Below are positions 61,331-64,000 of a stretch of 64,000 nt of DNA, in pieces. The stretch is from Ifrita kowaldi (taxonomy: Eukaryota > Chordata > Aves > Passeriformes > Cinclosomatidae), in contig VZRS01007392.1 of NCBI GenBank assembly GCA_013398055.1, positions 94,954 through 158,953 on the forward strand, written 5' to 3'. The notes below the pieces were generated by a model. It was not told where the DNA came from. It made no database searches and saw nothing but the letters and a program-made list of their open reading frames with translations. How positions within the stretch are numbered: the first letter of the stretch is position 1; each line of letters begins with the position of its first letter. The position numbers were made by a program, and so were the translations under genes.

Positions 61331-62947
61331 AATACATGATGACTACATATGTTGATTTTCATGCTCCAAGCCATAGCTATTTCCATATTTTTCTGACTTG
61401 ATGACTACTTTCTACAAACTGACAGGTTAGGGGCTCCACAAGTATTGTCTTTTTATAGCCATCACCTCTTTAAGTCCTCCTTAATTTCTTTAAAATATGT
61501 TTTGAAAATAAGCTTGACTGGGCAATGAGAGTAAGCAGGGGAACAAAAAACAAAACCAGGCATAAATACAACAAATCAAGCATATTCTTTAAAAAAAAAA
61601 AAAAAAATACCCCCAACATTATTCAAACAAAGGAGGAATGGTTTCAGGTCAATAGTCCTAGAAAGCACACCAATGCATCTATCTGTCACAGGATTTACCC
61701 TTGTTGCAGTCCCATGCTTCCAAACCTGACATTAGTCATGATGTAAAAACTTTCCTAGAAATGCAGTAGTTACAAAGCCCCTTAACTACAGGATTTCCTC
61801 CTTAGCAAATAAAAAGCTGGAGCATAGGGCTTAGAGGGGGAAATAACTTGTCTGAGAGGTTATGAAAGGATGGCAGCTAAGCTGGAAAGGGTAAAATTAA
61901 CATTTGAGCAATTCTAGCCCAGATTAGTAGTGATGATTGAGCCAGCTGGAATATCCTGCAGATATTATTAATATATGAGCACTACTGTAATTTACTAGTG
62001 ATTGTCAAATACTTACATGCTTCAGATTCGAGTGGAAAAATATAAATACTAATTTATAGGTTGCAATACATGGTCACTTAGGGGAAAAAATGTAGAAGGG
62101 AGCTATATTTAAAATAATTCTTATATCTACTTATTGCCTAATTAATGTAATATTTACAGACTATGTAACAGTGAAGGAGTGAAAAACTATTTTACATTAT
62201 ATATTTATGCTAAATGTAATAATAATGTTAGTTGAAGTATTGAACACCTCCCAGTGTAAGCTTCATTTTATTGGACAGACTCCAGCTATATTTTGCCTGA
62301 CTTTGGAGGAGATTGTTTCAACAAAACCAATTCACTCATTTTTAAGCCTGAATTTACAAGATTATAGATATTGTAAAAAAAAAAATCCGATATAGGAATT
62401 TCAGTGAGCAATTTCCAAGCTTTTATGACGTGACACAGAATTTAATAATAGCATCATTTTTTGTGTCAGTTCTAATACCTTTAAAAAGTCCCTTTTTTTT
62501 CCTGAGCTACACAATTGCTCCTACTTACAAAAGCTATGCAGAGTAGAACATGGACAGAACTAATTTCTAACAAAGAATACATACTACTCCTGTTTTCTAC
62601 TAATAAACTAGTAATTGTTCCAGCTAAACTGGCACCTTTCTGGTATTCCAGGTCAGAACACTGAAGGCTGCAGCAGCTGTAGCAGAATTTGTGGCCCAGT
62701 TTATTCTTCATTGACCATACAACAACACTGAGCAGTGTGATAGGTATTGCAGATTTAAAAAAAAAAAAAATGTGCAAAAGAAGAAGCAAACTTAGATGCA
62801 ATAGCCTAAATAGGATCAATCTGTTCTAGATATTATTGAGTTTATTGAGTAGCAGGGGGAAAAATAGTCACAAACAGAAGTTAATATACTGTAATTTATA
62901 AGTGGCCAGGAGGGAGGGGAAGTATATTGAAAATATCCTAATGCTCT
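61331..62947. other. Intergenic, nothing recognised
   Basis: AT-rich sequence with a 17-A run near 61590 and other poly-A runs near 62377 and 62757. No gene, repeat family or RNA gene was recognised. Confidence 0.6.
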
Positions 62948-63415
62948 CACAGAATCACAGGATGGGTCAGGTTGGAAGGAACCACAGTGGCTCATCTGGT
63001 CCAACCTCCCTGCTCAAGCAGGGCCATCCCAGAGCACATGGCACAGGATTGCATCCAGAACATACTTAAGTATCTCCAGGGAGAGAGACTCCACAACCTG
63101 TCTGGACAATCTGTTCCAGTGCTTGGTCACTTGCACAGTAAAGAAGTTCTACCTCATGTTCAGGTGGAACTTCCTGTGCATCAGTTTCTCCCCGTTGCCT
63201 CCTGTCCTGTTGCTTGGCACCACTGAGAAGAGCCAGGCTCCATCCTCTTGGTACCCTCCCTTCAGATACTGATAGGCATTGATAAGGTTCCCTCTCAGTT
63301 GTTTCTTTTCAAGGCTGAACAAGCCCAGTTCCCTCAGCCTTTCATTGTAAGAAATGCTCCAGTCCCCTAATCAATTCATAGCTCTCCACTGGACCTGCTC
63401 GAGGAGCTCCATGGC
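62948..63415 (-). mobile_element. CR1 LINE 3' fragment (antisense)
   Basis: Read on the minus strand this is a CR1 tail. On the plus strand it begins cacagaatcacaggatgggt, followed by caggttggaaggaacc, then ctggtccaacctccctgctc, and ends with ctccactggacctgctcgag. It is decayed, with several stops in ORF2. Subfamily not assigned. Confidence 0.9.
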
Positions 63416-63528
63416 TTTCTCATACTGAGAAACCTCTCTTGTACTCTGAAGTTGTTTTAAAAGAAATGTACAAGGACTTTATGTCATTTTTGCTTTTTTT
63501 AATAGTTTAAAAAAAAAAGACTGCTGCT

Positions 63529-63562
63529 CTCTTTTTTTCTTTTTTCTTTTCTTTTTCTTTTA
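63529..63562 (+). repeat. Pyrimidine tract (CTTTT)n
   Basis: A run of C and T only (ctttttttcttttttctttt and on) preceding tag and the flank of the antisense CR1. It resembles a splice acceptor tract but is more likely simple repeat. Confidence 0.75.
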
Positions 63563-63639
63563 GCCTGTGTGTCCAGCAGTTGTTCATGTTTGCTGCACCT
63601 AGAAGCAAACTGGGTTGCTTAATGCATGTCTCTTACTAT

Positions 63640-64000
63640 AATTTCTGAATCATAGCATCAATTACGTTGGAAAAAAACTCTGAGATTATCGAATCCTACC
63701 TATGACTAAACACTACCATGTCAACTAGACCAACTGCCATGTCCAATCTTTGCTTAAACACCTCCCGGAATGGTGACTCCACCACGTCCCTGGGCAGTCC
63801 ACTNCCCGGAATGGTGACTCCACCACGTCCCTGGGCAGTCCACTCCAGTGTCTAATCACCCTTTCTGTGGAGAAATTCCTCCTGATGTCCAGCCTGAAGC
63901 TCCCGTGACACACCTTGAGGCCATGTCCTCTTGCCCTGTCGCTGGTTACCTGGGGCAAGAGGCCAACCCCCCCGCCCCCCCGGCTACAGCCTCCTTTCAG
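63640..64000 (-). mobile_element. CR1 LINE 3' fragment (antisense), runs off the window
   Basis: The minus-strand translation carries the CR1 ORF2 C-terminal pattern, including FRLDIRRNFSTERVIRHWSG and LPRDVVESPF. The plus strand begins with degenerate gaatcatagcatcaattacg. The copy is interrupted at 63804 by one N flanked by a 40-bp direct duplication, judged an assembly artefact. It continues past position 64000. Confidence 0.88.
63764..63844 (+). repeat. 40-bp direct duplication split by a single N (probable assembly artefact)
   Basis: Copies at 63764-63803 and 63805-63844 are identical (starting cccggaatggtgactccacc) around N 63804, inside a CR1. It has the same form as the duplication at 34.4 kb. 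Confidence 0.88.

Noticed and set aside
55706..64000. BLOC1S5 first exon
   Set aside because: Expected downstream from human gene order, but no CpG-rich exon with matching protein sequence was found before the window ends.
1..64000. Prokaryote-style systems: CRISPR arrays, operons, toxin-antitoxin, phage modules
   Set aside because: The spliced EEF1E1 gene, CR1 elements and CpG-island promoter show vertebrate DNA; no regularly spaced repeats or gene clusters are present.

Overview
This window is vertebrate nuclear DNA, almost certainly from a bird. It is AT-rich and gene-poor, with one intron-rich gene, several CR1 LINE tails, and a SINE that joins a tRNA-Ile-like head to a CR1-like tail. 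That SINE has the architecture of TguSINE1, known from songbirds, so a passerine is the best guess. The three N tracts are typical of a draft assembly.

Layout: positions 1-37.3 kb are intergenic. They hold a CR1 tail (12.5-13.0 kb), two probable solo LTRs (8.2-8.6 and 27.4-27.7 kb), the tRNA-Ile/CR1 SINE (26.2-26.3 kb), some unidentified coding-like remnants (18.2-18.8, 25.1-26.1 and 32.2-32.7 kb), a GC-rich possible exon (19.4-19.7 kb), and several stretches that look like transcription-factor-rich regulatory DNA. A CR1 copy at 37.6-38.0 kb abuts a CpG island at about 38.0-38.65 kb.

The one confident protein-coding gene is EEF1E1 (AIMP3/p18), on the + strand. It has four coding exons at 38428-38526, 40518-40718, 47939-48034 and 55055-55195, all joined by phase-0 introns with GT-AG borders, and encodes 178 residues. 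The polyadenylation signal is at 55678. An in-phase open stretch after a good acceptor in intron 2 (41325-41462) may be an alternative last exon.

Positions 55.7-64 kb are again intergenic. They hold a roughly 1.1 kb GC-elevated block that resembles a developmental enhancer (60.17-61.33 kb) and two antisense CR1 copies. In human, BLOC1S5 follows EEF1E1; no BLOC1S5 exon was recognised before the window ends.

I found no operon, CRISPR array, phage or other prokaryote-type system. The most interesting material is regulatory DNA, the possible alternative exon, the unidentified coding remnants, and two assembly artefacts in which a short direct duplication flanks a single N.
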